64,000 nt of DNA from positions 165,205,860 through 165,269,859 of the forward strand of contig OV050030.1 in the NCBI GenBank assembly GCA_920105625.2, given 5' to 3'. Of the stretch, positions 32,730 through 44,605 are shown in pieces. A model generated the notes under the pieces. The model ran no database searches. It was not told where the DNA came from and saw only the letters and a list, made by a program, of their open reading frames with translations. Numbering within the stretch: position 1 is the first letter of the stretch; each line of letters starts with the position of its first letter. The translations under genes were made by a program, and so were the position numbers. The DNA is from Clusia tigrina. Its lineage: Eukaryota; Arthropoda; Insecta; Diptera; Clusiidae.

Positions 32730-35365
32730 AGACATGTGTTAGCAGTGTCTTACAAGTGTAAACACAAAAATAACAACGTAAACATGTACGTGTGTGTATC
32801 AAATAACACACACAGTTCCGATTCTCAAAGTCAAGGCCAGTAGAAGTGTGCCACTTAAAATCGAGCGATTAAAGTTGACGTAATAAAAGTGCTTATTATG
32901 CACTGTGGCCGAACGAAGCATAGTAGGGAAAAATATTTTTTTTAAATAATGATAAATATTGCACGTAATTAAAAAATAAAATGAAATAATAAGACAGTCG
33001 TGGGTAAGTAATATAAAACAAAACTTCGAATATGTACATACATACATACGGCAGTGTATGCACTGAAATTCGATGCATGAGCATTAACGCCAGGCAACGG
33101 AACTGCTGGTGAAGTAAGCATATATACGAGTATGTATATATGTGTATAAGTTAAAGAATGAATGTACGAATGTATATTTAAAGAAGTAAGTATTCTAGTT
33201 AGGAGGAATGGGTATGTGCGTATGTATATATTTGCAGATACTGCAGCAGGCTATATGTAGATATACTCGTACATAGGTTTTAACTGTTTATTGTTTAGGA
33301 AATTAGCGTATGGAAATTCGAAAAAATGTGTAGTTAATTGGGGAAAATAACGTTAGTAATTAATTCTAGGTTATTTAAAGCGCCTTGAATGTATGTATGT
33401 ATTCATATACGGGCTGATTACAGGATGGAAAATAGAATCGTTAATGGATATATACATATCAGGCTAGAAGTAAATTTAAATAAAAAGTCAATTGTATGCG
33501 ATGAAAGATATAGTCATGCAATGGACAATGTTTTCACATAAACGGGTTTATCTTAAATAATCTCGCTTATGTAAAAGGCACTAGTTTTGCCAAGAATTGA
33601 TATAAAAAATTTTTTTTTTGGGCGGCATATAATTAAATTAGAAAATAATTGTTATGTATGAAGCAAATTTTTGTAAAATGTATATATTTGAGAAGGATTT
33701 AAAGTTTTAATGCCGCCAACAATTGTAAGAAAATGTATTATAGTTAATTAATAGTATTTGTAAAGGAAATAGTTTTTGTTACTTGTTTATAGTTTGTTTG
33801 TTAAGACGTAGTAGATAAGCGATATATAGATTTGAATCCAATTTACTGTTTACGTTAAAAATTGAATGAATGTAATAGCTAGTAAGAATAATTAAAACTC
33901 GGCAAGTCCGATAAGCTAAGCGTATTGTTTTTAGATATTCAGGCGTTGGTGAACAAACATCTGGATGGTTCAATATGGTGCAGCATGAACCTGGAAGGGA
34001 CTTCCTGCAGCGTCGAAGACTGAGTAAGATGTTAACCAACATCCAGGAGACCAGTAGATGAAATGCAAGTGCAGCGAACAAAAATCTGACTGAATGAGAA
34101 GAAGTAAGAAGACGTAGAAGAAAAGTGATCAGTAAGCCGCAAAGGAAGAAAGACGAGTTTGGCAACGATAATGTCCAGAGATAATTTTTGGGTTGGAAAA
34201 AAATGAAAACGAAATTAGTGAGAATTCATTTTTATATGAAAAAGTGGAAGAGCTTTCAACTTCCCATCTGCGAGATGACTACGATTTAAGCTTATAAAAA
34301 AATGGAGATGGTATCGGCCGAATGGAAGAGTCTCTATCTGACTAGTAAAAGTCTAATAATACTTGAGTTTTATTGCATAACTGACTAAATGGCATGCAAA
34401 GCACTAACATGTACGTTGTCCGTATAAAGAATCCAACGTGTTTGCCATTATTACATATATCAGTATGTATATTGTATTATTGTCGAAAATGAAAAAGAGA
34501 TAATTTTAGCCAAAACCCGAGGTAACTCCGCAATTCCACCGAGAAACGGCTACAATAACAATAACAGCCACAACTACATCGTTCACTTAGCTTCGCAGAA
34601 TAATCTCCTGGCGCAAAAAATCGTTTTTAACCACGAAAAGATCGAACATAACATAGCCAAGATTTATCGGCTAAACTTCGTAACGATTTCTCCAATGAGA
34701 AAATATCCATTGTCACTCACTAAGCGAATATCGAATATTTATTTTGACTTCGTCAGAAGCGCATCTAATCGCGCAAGCTTGCATCATCTTTTTACGTACC
34801 GGTCCAGAAAGAAGGGAGGGGTATGCAGAGTTCATCGAGGGACTTCACTCTGACAACGACGGTCGTCAACTGGACCAGCAGGTAGCAGAGGGCGCAGTAT
34901 AATATAAGGTTTTATGTATAGAATAGAATTGTGTCATTGTTTAGATATTTGTAGATACGCCAATGAGAAAAGAGTCAATGAAAGACCAAATTATAAAAAG
35001 GGGAATATATAGAAATAATGATGGATATATATATAAAAAAAAAAAAAAACAAAAAACAAAAGCAAAGTAAAAAAAAAAATAAAAGATAAAAGAAAAGAAA
35101 ACTACAAAAGAAAATAAAAGCTAAAAAAGAGAAAAAAAAAAATATATATATATATGGAAAAGAAAAGAATAAAAAAGGAAGAGAAAAAAAAAAAAAAAAA
35201 ACACTTGATAGAACCCAAATAAGGCGATTTTTAAAAAAAAAGATGTAAATAAAAACAAGTCATATGTATGTAATATAGAGTTCAATCGATGCACATAATT
35301 GTTTACAGTGCAAGAAAAATGTTGTAGAGATTTTATGGAAGTTAGTTTGCACTAACTTCTTTCAG
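32730..35365 (+). other. A2 non-coding 3' region
   Basis: 2.6 kb after pol has no env or other supportable gene. Contents: AT-rich sequence with TATGTATG-type microrepeats (about 33020-33240), a GC-neutral segment around 34500-34900 that matches A1 near 5480-5600, and an A/G-only tract (about 35030-35200). A minus-strand frame of 128 codons at 34165-33779 shows no family motif. Confidence 0.7.
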
Positions 35366-35379
35366 AAAGAGGGGAGGGA
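35366..35379 (+). other. Polypurine tract of A2
   Basis: AAAGAGGGGAGGGA lies directly before the 3' LTR and would prime plus-strand DNA synthesis. The A1 copy has the same tract at about 6008-6021. Confidence 0.8.
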
Positions 35380-35848
35380 TGTTGTGAGTTAGAATCAAGC
35401 TACCTACGCGTAGTTGACTCACAGTACCGGCTCTTATTAAATTCATTAAGAACGCACATATTTTTAGGGTGCAAATATTGTAAATGAATAGCGATTATTC
35501 ATTAATCATGATGTAAACTTTTAGGGTGTCACAGTTCTGCAATCAAGCTGACGAGGGGCATTTAGAATGCACCGACGACACTTTTACTTGCAGTAGGTCA
35601 GTGGGCTTGAGCCACTGACACCAAATAACAATTGCGTAACTGGAACACCAGAAAAGTGAAGACGTAGACTGTAATGCTTATTTGTAAATAGTATATAAGA
35701 ACTAGCATTTTAAGAATAAAGGGCCTTGTTGTTTTAAACTTGAAATGGTGCAGTGCTCATTTAATAAGGTGGTGTAGGTTTTACAGGTTCCCGTCACAGG
35801 ACATCCCAGAGGACGTCTCTCGCTGACAAGCAGAACAGGACCCCAACA
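35380..35848 (+). repeat. 3' LTR of Gypsy A2
   Basis: 469 bp, the same length as the 5' LTR, with three base differences seen by eye (near the AAAT(A/G)GTG site, the CGT(G/C)ACAGG site and the final (G/A)CA). It is followed by TCCC, the duplicated target (35849-35852). The AATAAA signal here would end the element transcript. Confidence 0.95.
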
Positions 35849-36486
35849 TCCCTCTAGGCTTCGGGAATTTGCAGGCTGATTTGGCAGCAGAGTTAAATAG
35901 TGCTGTAATGGTTACAACCGCTCGATCTATATCGAGGTGATTGTTGATAGTGGGAGGAGTCGACTGCACGCCCGACTCCATAATGGTTTGGAATTTTGTC
36001 CAGTCAGTTCTTTTTCTGTTAGTGTGCATTTTGCGCTCTGCCCCATCTAAAGTATCAGAGATCGCAATTCTAAAGCAAATGCAACAATGGTCCGAGAAGG
36101 AGCATTCCTGCGAAACTCGCGAACTCGAAATAAGATGAGACGAGTGATTATTGCCAAGGGTGAGGTCGAGAGCCTCCCTACTATTGGAGGTAATGAAGGT
36201 TGGCTCTCTCCCCTGGTAGCAATAACTAAGTCGTTAGCAAGAATGAAATCAAAAAGTGACTCACAACGCTCGTTGGTGTCCGTGCTGCCACACACCTCGT
36301 GATGGGCATTGGCATCGGCTCCGATGAATACCGGGATGCGCTTTCTATTCGCCTCCGTTACAAGCAGCTTTAAAGTTCCCGGAGGCGGTATCTGCCCGTG
36401 GTCATGCGCCATATACTGTTGACGATCCATGTAGCCATGGTGTTGGTAGAAATGAGAATGGTTACATTGTCCTTGTCGCTGAATCT
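35849..36486 (-). pseudogene. LOA-2 ORF2, endonuclease part (upstream of the A2 insertion)
   Basis: On the minus strand 36430-36200 reads AHDHGQIPPPG, then IGADANAHHEVCGSTDTNERCESLFDFI, the active-site stretch of an AP-endonuclease (GxDANAHH), in the same order as LOA-3 at 52440-52640. 36029-35860 gives NRKRTDWTKFQ and the 'IDRAV' linker also present in LOA-3. The frame changes at about 36170 and 36040. It joins the RT half across the A2 insertion. The 5' end of the element (36486) lies inside this domain, so ORF1 was never copied, as is usual for incomplete reverse transcription. Confidence 0.85.
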
Positions 36487-37140
36487 GTGAAGATACTATT
36501 CATCAATCTCTGAAAAGTTGCTGGTGCACCAGTGAGTCCAAAAGGGCATTCGCTAAATGGCCCAGTGATGTACAGAGCGTTGTTTTGTTTTTGTCTCTCG
36601 CTTCCACTAACACTTGTTGGTATCCACTCGCCAAATCTAGTGTAGAGAAATATCTAATATCTATCAATCAATAACCTAATTGGTCAAGTATTTCGTATAT
36701 TCTCGTGATTGGAAAATCCTGTTTTAGTGTGACATCGTTTAGTTTTCTGAAATCGACTACCAACCTCCATTTTTTAGTGTTGTCCGCTGACTTTTTGGGT
36801 ACCAATAACAGAGGTGAATTCCAGGGAGAAATGCTAGGCATTATTATGCCTTCCTCCAACAGTTTGTCCACTTGTCGGTTCATTTTTTCCCGATGTGCCT
36901 CTGGAGTCTCTGATTTATTGGCATTTGGCCTTCCGCGATCGGAATTGTATGCTCGATTGTAGATGTGAACGGCAGCGCGTCCTCATCAAGTAGGAAGACA
37001 TCATTGTATTCCTCACATAATTTTGTGAGAGAGTGTCTCTCCTCACTATTTAGTGTACTCTCTGTTCCCAATTCTTTGAGTAACTTAGTCATCCAGTCAG
37101 GAATACATCGGGAAATTTCCCGCATCGTAAAATTTCTGAT
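36487..37140 (-). pseudogene. Gypsy B reverse transcriptase, first half
   Basis: The minus strand reads a pre-RT segment with INQR, then NRQVDKLLEEGIIMPSISPWNSPLLLVPKK, VVDFRKLNDVTLKQDFPI, a short insertion containing stops, YFSTLDLASGYQQVLVEARDK with the first catalytic Asp, and CPFGLTGAPATFQRLMNS. It breaks off there because LOA-2 is inserted. The corresponding continuation is at 22515 downward. Confidence 0.88.
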
Positions 37141-37999
37141 CTTGCTTTTTCTCCTAACTTCGTATTCTGATAAATCGGATCAAGTGGCATCACAGGTCTG
37201 TAACCATATGACACCTTGCCCCTGAGTGTTTAAAACTGGTGATTTGACTACATAATTCGTAGCGCAAGTCAAAGTGCCGCTAATATAATCTTCCTCTTTA
37301 TTTTATATTATGAGTTCTCCATTTACATGAACACTGAGTTTCTTAATCGTTATAGCTCTATCTTTCAACGTATCCTTTTGCTGGTCCCCTTTAAATTTTT
37401 CAACAGATTTGCTGCTCCGTACTTAGCTAATATTTCTCACTGTATGAGTACAAAATCTTAAATTTTCACAATTTTACCCTTGGCATTGCATATCGACATG
37501 TGTTTCCGACCTGCATCTATTACGGAGCAATTCCACAAATTATCTCTCCCCAGTATCCCATCCGCCAGTATACCGTCTCGGGTTTGCATTATGTGGAAAT
37601 CCCATACTAGGTGTTCAGTACCGCTGACATCGAGTTTGACTAGGCAAAGCGTTTTGACACTTCCTCCGAATGCCCCGCTTAAATCTTAATATCTTGCTTT
37701 GCTGCGTGTTAGTGAATGACGACATGTCTGCACCTGTGTCTATTAATAGAACGAGATGTCCTGCTTTTGCTTCCTTGCATGGCATAAACAACTTAGTGTC
37801 ATCTGTGAATGCGTGCTGATATTTATTGAAATTCTTTGCCAAACATTTTTCGGTTGTGAACAATATCGATATATCATGCTAGAATATTTTGTTGTGTTCT
37901 TGACGAATATTTTTATGTGCGGCCTTAAGTTTGTCCCATAAATTCCCTCTCTTTGTGTGCGAATATTTTACCATGCTACCGTGCCTTTGATGGTTGCAA
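37141..37999 (-). pseudogene. Gypsy B protease region
   Basis: The minus strand at about 37770-37740 gives LVLLIDTGADMSSF, the aspartic-protease active site (A2 has LVLLVDSGADTSL). Downstream (37700-37150) short broken frames resemble A2's protease-to-RT linker. There are multiple frameshifts. The protein would cleave Gag-Pol. Confidence 0.75.
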
Positions 38000-39430
38000 C
38001 TACTTGTTTGCGGATAACTGAAAATTTCGTACTATCGAGATCTCAAGGAGGTAGTTCGTGGCTAAGCCTTGTGGCAAATTACCATGAACAGGTTTAGCAG
38101 CAGACAACATAAATGCAATGTCCATATGGGTGCTAAGTCCCGTATCTTCATAAGTTGCGGTTTCTCGACAATCGCTGCAGTGTAGCACGATTGGTGTGTT
38201 TTTGTTAGCAGTTTTCTGTGGTATCCAACTTTGGTTTTACTGAGGTTGGCCCCTTGTTAGTTTTCCTGATGTTGTCTATTATTCCTCGCAAAACAATTTT
38301 CTGCCAGGTGACCTCCTTCTCCACACCACGTACAATGATGGCGGCTTCCAGCTCGATCGTTCTGTGCAAAGTTGGGATAATGAATCAAAAACATCCCCTG
38401 CGGTTCTTTATCTAACACATCTTCTGAGATGCTCCACGCCTGGAAGACTTTGCTGTGATCTCGGTTCTGAGATAAAAAAATCTCAACGCCTGAAAACATA
38501 GGCAGAACCTTCTCCAAGGTCTGAGCTGCCAGACTGTACTTCACTTGTCGGTGGATTGATTTATAGACTTATTCTTTACGGTTCTGGGATGTATGTAAGC
38601 AGTGACGGACTCAAACTATTAATATATACATGTTACTATTGTGCACCGGACTTCCAGCGAAAAAAGCTCGACACCAACTTCAGTTAATTCAAACAAAAAT
38701 TCTGCCTCTCTCTCTTCACCGAATACAATTCTTGGTTTATCATCTCTCGGGCGATATATTTCCGAATTAGATAATGACCTTGATTTCGCTTGAATTGCTT
38801 TCACATCTGATGTTGTTCTTCTCAACTCTAAATTCTCCTTTTCCTCGGTCTCCTCGTGTCTTCTAGAAAATTATTCTGCTCTTTTACTCAGATAATTTCT
38901 ATCTTCTTGCAGATCCTTTAGTTGTTGAAAATTTCCTATACTCGTTCCTCTGATCTGCTTCAATGACGGTCAGTGCCTGATCAGCTATTTCCCGAGGTGA
39001 TAGATCCCCCCTAGTACTAGCTTGGTTCCAAAGCTCCTGAGCATCGCTCTTGGGTGTGTGTTGAACGCAAAATCTTCAAAAAGCCTTTCTGTGAACAAAC
39101 TAACATCATTTTCGAGATACCTCAGCTTATCCTGTGCTTCCCCTCTTGTGTTACTTGTTTCTTTCCACGAGGCCTCTACCTTCTCAAGGTCTGAGTTAAA
39201 TTGTCTCAACCCCGCTGTTGCGAGACTCTTTTTTTCTGGAAGTTTATATCATTAACATGACTTTGAAATTTTCTGCAAGAGCTTGCAGTCCTCAAATCCA
39301 CATAGCATAGTTCTTATTATCCTTAAGTTGTTGCTGTCCTATTTGAAGTTTGCTATCAACCTTTGAATCTGCTTCCCCACTAATTTCTGCGCTTTCAATA
39401 ACTCCATGCTTTCTTTGGATAATACCATAG
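38000..39430 (-). pseudogene. Gypsy B gag
   Basis: A start like that of A2 (a Met followed by ELLKAQKLVGKQIQRL) is at about 39409. Broken frames continue with LEKVEASWKETSNTRGEAQ (39209-38985), a PRIVFGEEREAEFLFELTEVGVELFS stretch (38750-38650) matching A2's 'VGVGPFS', a capsid-like fragment, and CTWCGEGGHLAENC at about 38320 with a further CSDC at about 38180. Several frameshifts are present and part of the capsid is lost. The parallel order supports the common origin of A and B. Confidence 0.78.
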
Positions 39431-40515
39431 AGCACTATAAAAACTTATTAATTATAAATAAACTGTTAACCCATCATAAGAGAAATCTACCAATTCTTGC
39501 CCGCAATTGATCCAATTACTTTCCATTTATACTGATTTCTTCATTTTCACATTTTAAATTAAACTAGCTTCATTTGAAACATCATTAATTTTAAAATTAA
39601 TTTTTCTTTTCAAACTAAAACGCGTAATAATTTAACATGAAAATTCTTTTTAGTAAAAATAAAAAGCTATACTTTCAAAATTCAAAATTGCAACATTATA
39701 AGTTTTTGATTATTCAATGGAACAAAAACAACTCCGTATATAATTGAAATATAAAAGCAACCGCAGTGTAATGCCGAAGAGAAAACAAAAATATTCTAAT
39801 TACGTAAGTATAAAAATTATTCTTAATTAGCTGCCAAACTATCCAATGTGACTAACGATAATTTATTAAAATTTATCGTATTCCCGCTTCCTTTGTTATC
39901 GTTCTGTAAATCATTTTTTGCCGAAGAAGGCGATCATTTATATGAAATTCTCTTTCACTTTTCTCTCCATCAATGACTGTTGAGCATTTTTGGATTTCTT
40001 TAATTCTCGTAGAGTTAAAGAATAATAATTTTAAAAATAAATTACGACGTATGACTCCACGACTACTACATTAATATATATATAAAACAATTTAAATCGT
40101 TTAGACAACGTCTCAGTTTTAAGGCAATATATAACATATTAATTAAACATTTAAATATTTCCAAAATATCCCAAACGCCAAACACACGCATTCCCCTAAA
40201 AAAAAATCCTCACAACTAATATGGCATATATAGATGGTGCGATCTTACTCGCCATTTATGTTTGCCCATCCATAGTTGCGTGCAACAGCAGAATGGCGCA
40301 TAATGTTGCGACTTTTGACCAGAACTAAGGCGCCCTTTCAGTCGCAGAAGTATCTACTTATTTTACGCTACAATACGGTTACTTACCATTTTCCTTCAGA
40401 TATTGCAGGGAAATTCTTCTGCTTCAGGGTTCCTTGCCCTGGGCTTCCTCCAGATATGCTACTCGTGGCCAATAATCTGGGATCCGGGTTGGTTCTTGAA
40501 CGGTATGTCCTTGAA
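39431..40515 (-). other. Gypsy B leader, non-coding
   Basis: AT-rich sequence between gag and the primer site. It includes an AAAATG|GTAAGT donor-like motif at 40389-40381 on the minus strand. No gene is seen in 39450-40270. Short frames at 40276-40626 on either strand overlap the LTR and have no recognisable product. Confidence 0.65.
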
Positions 40516-40517
40516 CA

Positions 40518-40530
40518 GGCAGCGCCATTT
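40518..40530 (-). other. Degraded primer-binding site of Gypsy B
   Basis: The minus strand gives AAATGGCGCTGCCT just inside the LTR, one base different from the TGGCGCAGCC of A2's tRNA-Ser site within the first ten positions; further bases diverge. Confidence 0.5.
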
Positions 40531-40535
40531 CTCTC

Positions 40536-40981
40536 TGTAGGGGTCCTTGCGTCGCTTGACAGTGCGACTTTTGCAGCCGGTAGTAAGCGCCGGCGTAGTA
40601 GGAGGCGTGCGAAGCAGCCAAAGTAAATAAACCTTCGTTCTGGTTTTTAATTTACAACAGAGATCTATTACTTAAAATCATAAGCTATTTACAATTAATT
40701 CTTACAGTCTATGTAAGCACCTTTCTGGTGCTTCAGATCTGGTGCTTTTTATTGGCCAATGCCCGTCGTCAACTCCATTGCAGAACTGTAATACCATAAT
40801 AGTTCACATAATGATTATTCATAAATCACTATACACTTATAATACTTGCACCTAAAATATGTGCTTACTTAATTATTTGATACTACTTCTTAAAAGCAAA
40901 CTACACCAAATGTGTAGTGTTTATTAGGAGTTGGTACTGTTAGTCAAGCACACGCAGGTAGCTTGATTTTGACGCACAACA
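40536..40981 (-). repeat. 5' LTR of Gypsy B
   Basis: On the minus strand it starts TGTTGTGCG and ends GGACCCCTACA (446 bp). A2 starts TGTTGTGAG and ends GGACCCCAACA. Internally it shares TCAAGCTACC, ATATTTTAGG, CAGTTCTGCAAT and CACCAGAAAG words with the A2 LTR. The body is diverged from A2 and A1. Its 3' partner is missing. Confidence 0.85.
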
Positions 40982-41149
40982 CAGGATTCTAACTACCACT
41001 CATGTTTTACATAATATCTCATATTGATTATCAATTGGAACGGGGATTTATATTTATTCTTAGAATATTCAACCAAATCCTGTGATTGACGATGACCAAT
41101 TTAGTAAATAATAAAAAAAAATTGGAAGTAGCAGGGAGCGTTTTCAGTT
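40982..41149. other. Spacer next to Gypsy B
   Basis: About 170 bases of AT-rich sequence; no feature identified. Confidence 0.5.
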
Positions 41150-42110
41150 TACTTTCTGTTGGAAAAATTAAATTAGGAGATGGTTTACCAATTCTGCAGA
41201 AAACGTTGTCAAGTTGAATTGTCTGAGGACGCTACCAAACGAGCCCTAACACGTTCAATATTTCATGTCTGTTGGCATGTGATCATTCATCAGATGGAAA
41301 ATTGGAACCGTTATGGAAACTTGAAAAAGTTGCCACAATTGCGGGTGTGTGGACCCGTGAGAAACACAGTTGTGAACGCATCTATGATGACAAACTGCCA
41401 TTCAAAGAGGATCCGGTAAGGGTAATTCATACACGACAGCTTTGGGAAGATTCAACTCACAATAAAGTCGCGTGTTACGTTCTCATAATCTCAGGTTGCA
41501 TTACGCCGAATTCATGGATGAGAATTAGAGTATCAGTACATTTTATGGAGAAGCACACCTCATGAGAAAATTCAAACATTTCAACTTAATACGATAACTT
41601 ATGGAATGGCAGACGCACCATACCTTGCTATACGAAGTTTACATTATCTGTCCGATCAACAGGTATCGCAATTCGTAGTTGTTTCAGATGTCATTTAGTC
41701 ATCTTTCTACGTCGACGATTTGATGTGGGGTGCTGATTCGCTAACAGAGCTTTCATGTATAAAACATGAAGTAACTTAATTCTTGAAATTAGGATGACTC
41801 GACTTGCAAAATGGCGTTCTAACCATCAGCATTTCAGGGATGAAAGGACAGTTAAATATCTAAATATCGACACCTCTCTTTCGAGTGCACTTGATCATAA
41901 GTGGGATCAAATTCAAGATTGTGTCCTTTTTTCATTTCAACCAAAGTAAAGGTCGCGTTACAAAACGGTATATATTGTCGATTGCATCGTCGCTTTTCGA
42001 TCCACTTGGCCTCTTAGCGCCAATAATCATCACGGATAAAACCTTTATCTTTCCTTGTGCGTACGAGTTAAACAATTGGGATGTTTTCCTCATAAATCAT
42101 CATTAGCAGA
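41150..42110 (+). pseudogene. BEL/Pao pol remnant (RT)
   Basis: Frames that shift repeatedly give: LWKLEKVATIAGVWT and a PFKEDPVRV stretch (pre-RT region), TITYGMADAPYLAIRSLHYLSD (about 41593-41660), SFYVDDLMWGADS (41706-41745), which is the catalytic box, and ILSIASSLFDPLGLLAPIII (41966-42030), typical of the RT connection of BEL/Pao. Stops at 41560, 41698 and 41780 separate them. It is not clear whether it belongs with the gag remnant at 9030-9452. Function, when intact, is reverse transcription. Confidence 0.72.
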
Positions 42111-42749
42111 ATATCTCCAGTAATTTTCGGCCGGGTACCTTGAATTGATTATATTAGTGGGAGGCATGGTATTTATCTGATCGAGCCCATTTCTGGTACA
42201 TGCTTTGAACAATCAATATTTGTAATAACATAAAATTTCGTCTAAAAATATTGTATAGGTCGTAAGTTATAATAATATGTCAATAGTAGAAGTGGCTGTA
42301 AAAACAACACGCCCATTTTTTGTGTGGTGTTTAATGGTAGCATCCTCAACATTCACGTGAAATTTTTTTGATAGATCTTTAATAGGAACCTAGTAATTAT
42401 TTTTGGCTAATTGTGGCTGTGGCAGTAGTATTATGATCTCCTAGTTCTGTAGACACACTATTATCGACCCCATGTATATTTCTGCCAATTTTTATTCCGC
42501 TGGCACCAGTACAGGCATAGGTAGGCTAATTTAATTTTAGACCAGAAAGTGCCTTACATCAAAAGTGGGCGTGTCTGTTAGAGGATCAATTCAATTTATT
42601 GCAGATAGCTTTATAATGTCCACATATTTCTTCCCGTAAAGTTTTGTCCATAAATTTCTACCAAATCTTATGTTATGAAATTTGTTAATAGTCGGCGGGG
42701 CAGTTAATATATTGCACCAACTTTTTTCATAGTGTTGGTTTAGTAGCAC
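42111..42749. other. Unassigned spacer
   Basis: No gene was seen. Short repeated phrases such as GTGTCTGTTAGAGG and GTTAATATATTGCACC occur, but I cannot assign them to a family. Confidence 0.4.
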
Positions 42750-42985
42750 CATAAGTGACAAATTGGGTCACGATTCCATCAATTGGTCCGAAGTTATAGT
42801 CATTTTAAAAAAGGTGTTAAAAGTTCCTTAAATGGGAGGTAGTATAGCAATCTGGTTCTGTATATTTGTCAAGACTATACTTTTGCAAAATATCTTTAAG
42901 ATAGCTCCAACGGTTTAGAAAAACAGTGGGCATGGATGGACAGACGGACAAAATAAAAATTGCTTAGAAAGTGATTCTGATCATA

Positions 42986-43747
<762 letters not shown>

Positions 43748-43791
<44 letters not shown>
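43748..43791. repeat. (AT)n microsatellite, right block (22 units)
   Basis: Directly continues from the last 18S base (AAAGTTGTT then ATAT...). With the left block it brackets the rRNA fragment. Confidence 0.95.
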
Positions 43792-43795
<4 letters not shown>

Positions 43796-43853
43796 ATACC
43801 TACTACGCCTCCTTCTTGAAATTCCAACCCCTCTCAAAAGCATACAATTAGTA

Positions 43854-43888
43854 TACCCTATTTACTTTTTTAAAAGTAAAGGGTATAA
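43854..43888. repeat. TATACCCT inverted end motif
   Basis: The left arm TATACCC...TTTACTTTT is repeated inverted as AAAAGTAAAGGGTATA. A further TATACCCTGTACCCT with GTATATTAAG follows at 44162-44200. Such ends are frequent at the margins of dispersed fly repeats. Confidence 0.6.
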
Positions 43889-43890
43889 TA

Positions 43891-44360
43891 AATCATTATA
43901 ATTTTTGACAGCAAAGCCGTTGCACGTATTTTTTGCTATCATTAAAGGCACAGCCCATATAATACAATTAAATAATGCTGATTTTTTCATCTTTGCAATA
44001 TCTTTAGAGGAATTGAAACAAGAACGGCCTAATATTGAGAATAATATTTTTCGTATTAAAGCTATTGTGTAAAAGAGCCAGCGACCAAGTGGAATATTCA
44101 ATATATATGGAACCAGGAATCAAGTCTGCTTACAATATGTGAAAAAAATGTTCCACTAATTATACCCTGTACCCTGAAAAAAAGAAAAAGTATATTAAGT
44201 TTGTGCGGTTGAGGGAGTTTTCAAGTACTAGAAGTACGCGTCGCTGGTATGGACATACATATATACAAATGCTAAGCTAGTTCTTTCCGGACCGTTAGAT
44301 ATATCTTAATGTAACTTTGCATAAGTATATTCAATACCACAATACCGAACTATATTGCTA
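43891..44360. other. Unassigned spacer
   Basis: No coding region. It includes the second TATACCCT phrase at about 44162. A minus-strand frame (44101-43862, 79 codons) shows no family motif. Confidence 0.4.
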
Positions 44361-44371
44361 TCTGAGCATAT

Positions 44372-44605
44372 TTGACCAAAACCCTCGCCTACCTCCAATA
44401 TATGCAACTTTATGCAACGTTTTTAAATGGCTATTATTTCCGGCAAATTGATGAAATAGTGACGCAGTTAGTAATAACGTATGGAAATTCGCTTGTAAAT
44501 GGTCTGAGAGAGCCAGAAATAAGAGCAAGAAAAACGGACAGACGTGCAAGCCTGAATTATCTTATTGAAGTATTAAAATTAATAGTTAATTATACGTAAC
44601 ATAAA
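44372..44605 (+). pseudogene. Gag-like fragment, repeated near 58010
   Basis: A frame reads VTQLVITYGNSLVNGLREPEIRARKT, which resembles the 'GLxxPEIR' helix near the end of retrotransposon capsid domains. A diverged copy of the same words (TGGTCTGACAGAACCAGAAATAACC) lies at 58010-58110. Family unknown. The start shown is only the first usable codon in the frame. Confidence 0.3.

Larger units (their letters stand above)
25326..35848 (+). mobile_element. Ty3/Gypsy LTR retrotransposon A2, complete and young (10.5 kb)
   Basis: Two 469-bp LTRs flank a primer-binding site, leader, gag, pol, a 2.65-kb non-coding 3' region and a polypurine tract. The LTRs differ at only three positions by eye (about 99.4 percent identity), so insertion was recent. 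TCCC is duplicated on both sides and the target is LOA-2. Pol is open throughout. Gag contains one in-frame TAA and one frameshift, so this copy seems unable to make a full Gag by itself. No env frame is present. The primer site is of the tRNA-Ser type, as in the 17.6/297 group, but I do not assign a named family. Confidence 0.95.
22516..36486 (-). mobile_element. LOA-clade element LOA-2, minus strand, 5'-truncated, split by Gypsy A2
   Basis: The element runs from its truncated 5' end inside the endonuclease (about 36486) down to a 3' tail of tandem GGTA/TACC units (about 22516-22532, plus-strand GGTAGGTAGGTAGG). It sits inside the RT gene of Gypsy B. It is interrupted by Gypsy A2 at 25326-35848, with TCCC duplicated (25322-25325 and 35849-35852), and the two halves of ORF2 fit across that site. 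Flanks at the outer junctions (CTGTTTGGAT and CTGTGAAGAT on the plus strand) match at 7 of 10 bases and may be a decayed target duplication. Confidence 0.88.
21001..40981 (-). mobile_element. Ty3/Gypsy element B, minus strand, split by LOA-2 (outer layer of a nest)
   Basis: Read on the minus strand: 5' LTR (40981-40536), primer-site remnant, leader, gag (39430-38000), protease (about 37830), RT up to LMNS (36487), then LOA-2 with A2 inside it, then RT resuming with TGLQGLDYFVYLDD (22515), and integrase (21960 to about 21230). The two RT halves fit together exactly where A2 reads LMN...TGLQGLD, so they are one element. Its proteins, LTR tips and leader show that B is a diverged relative of A1 and A2. 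No 3' LTR was found; the low boundary is approximate. LOA-2 and A2 occupy 22516-36486 within this span. Confidence 0.88.
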
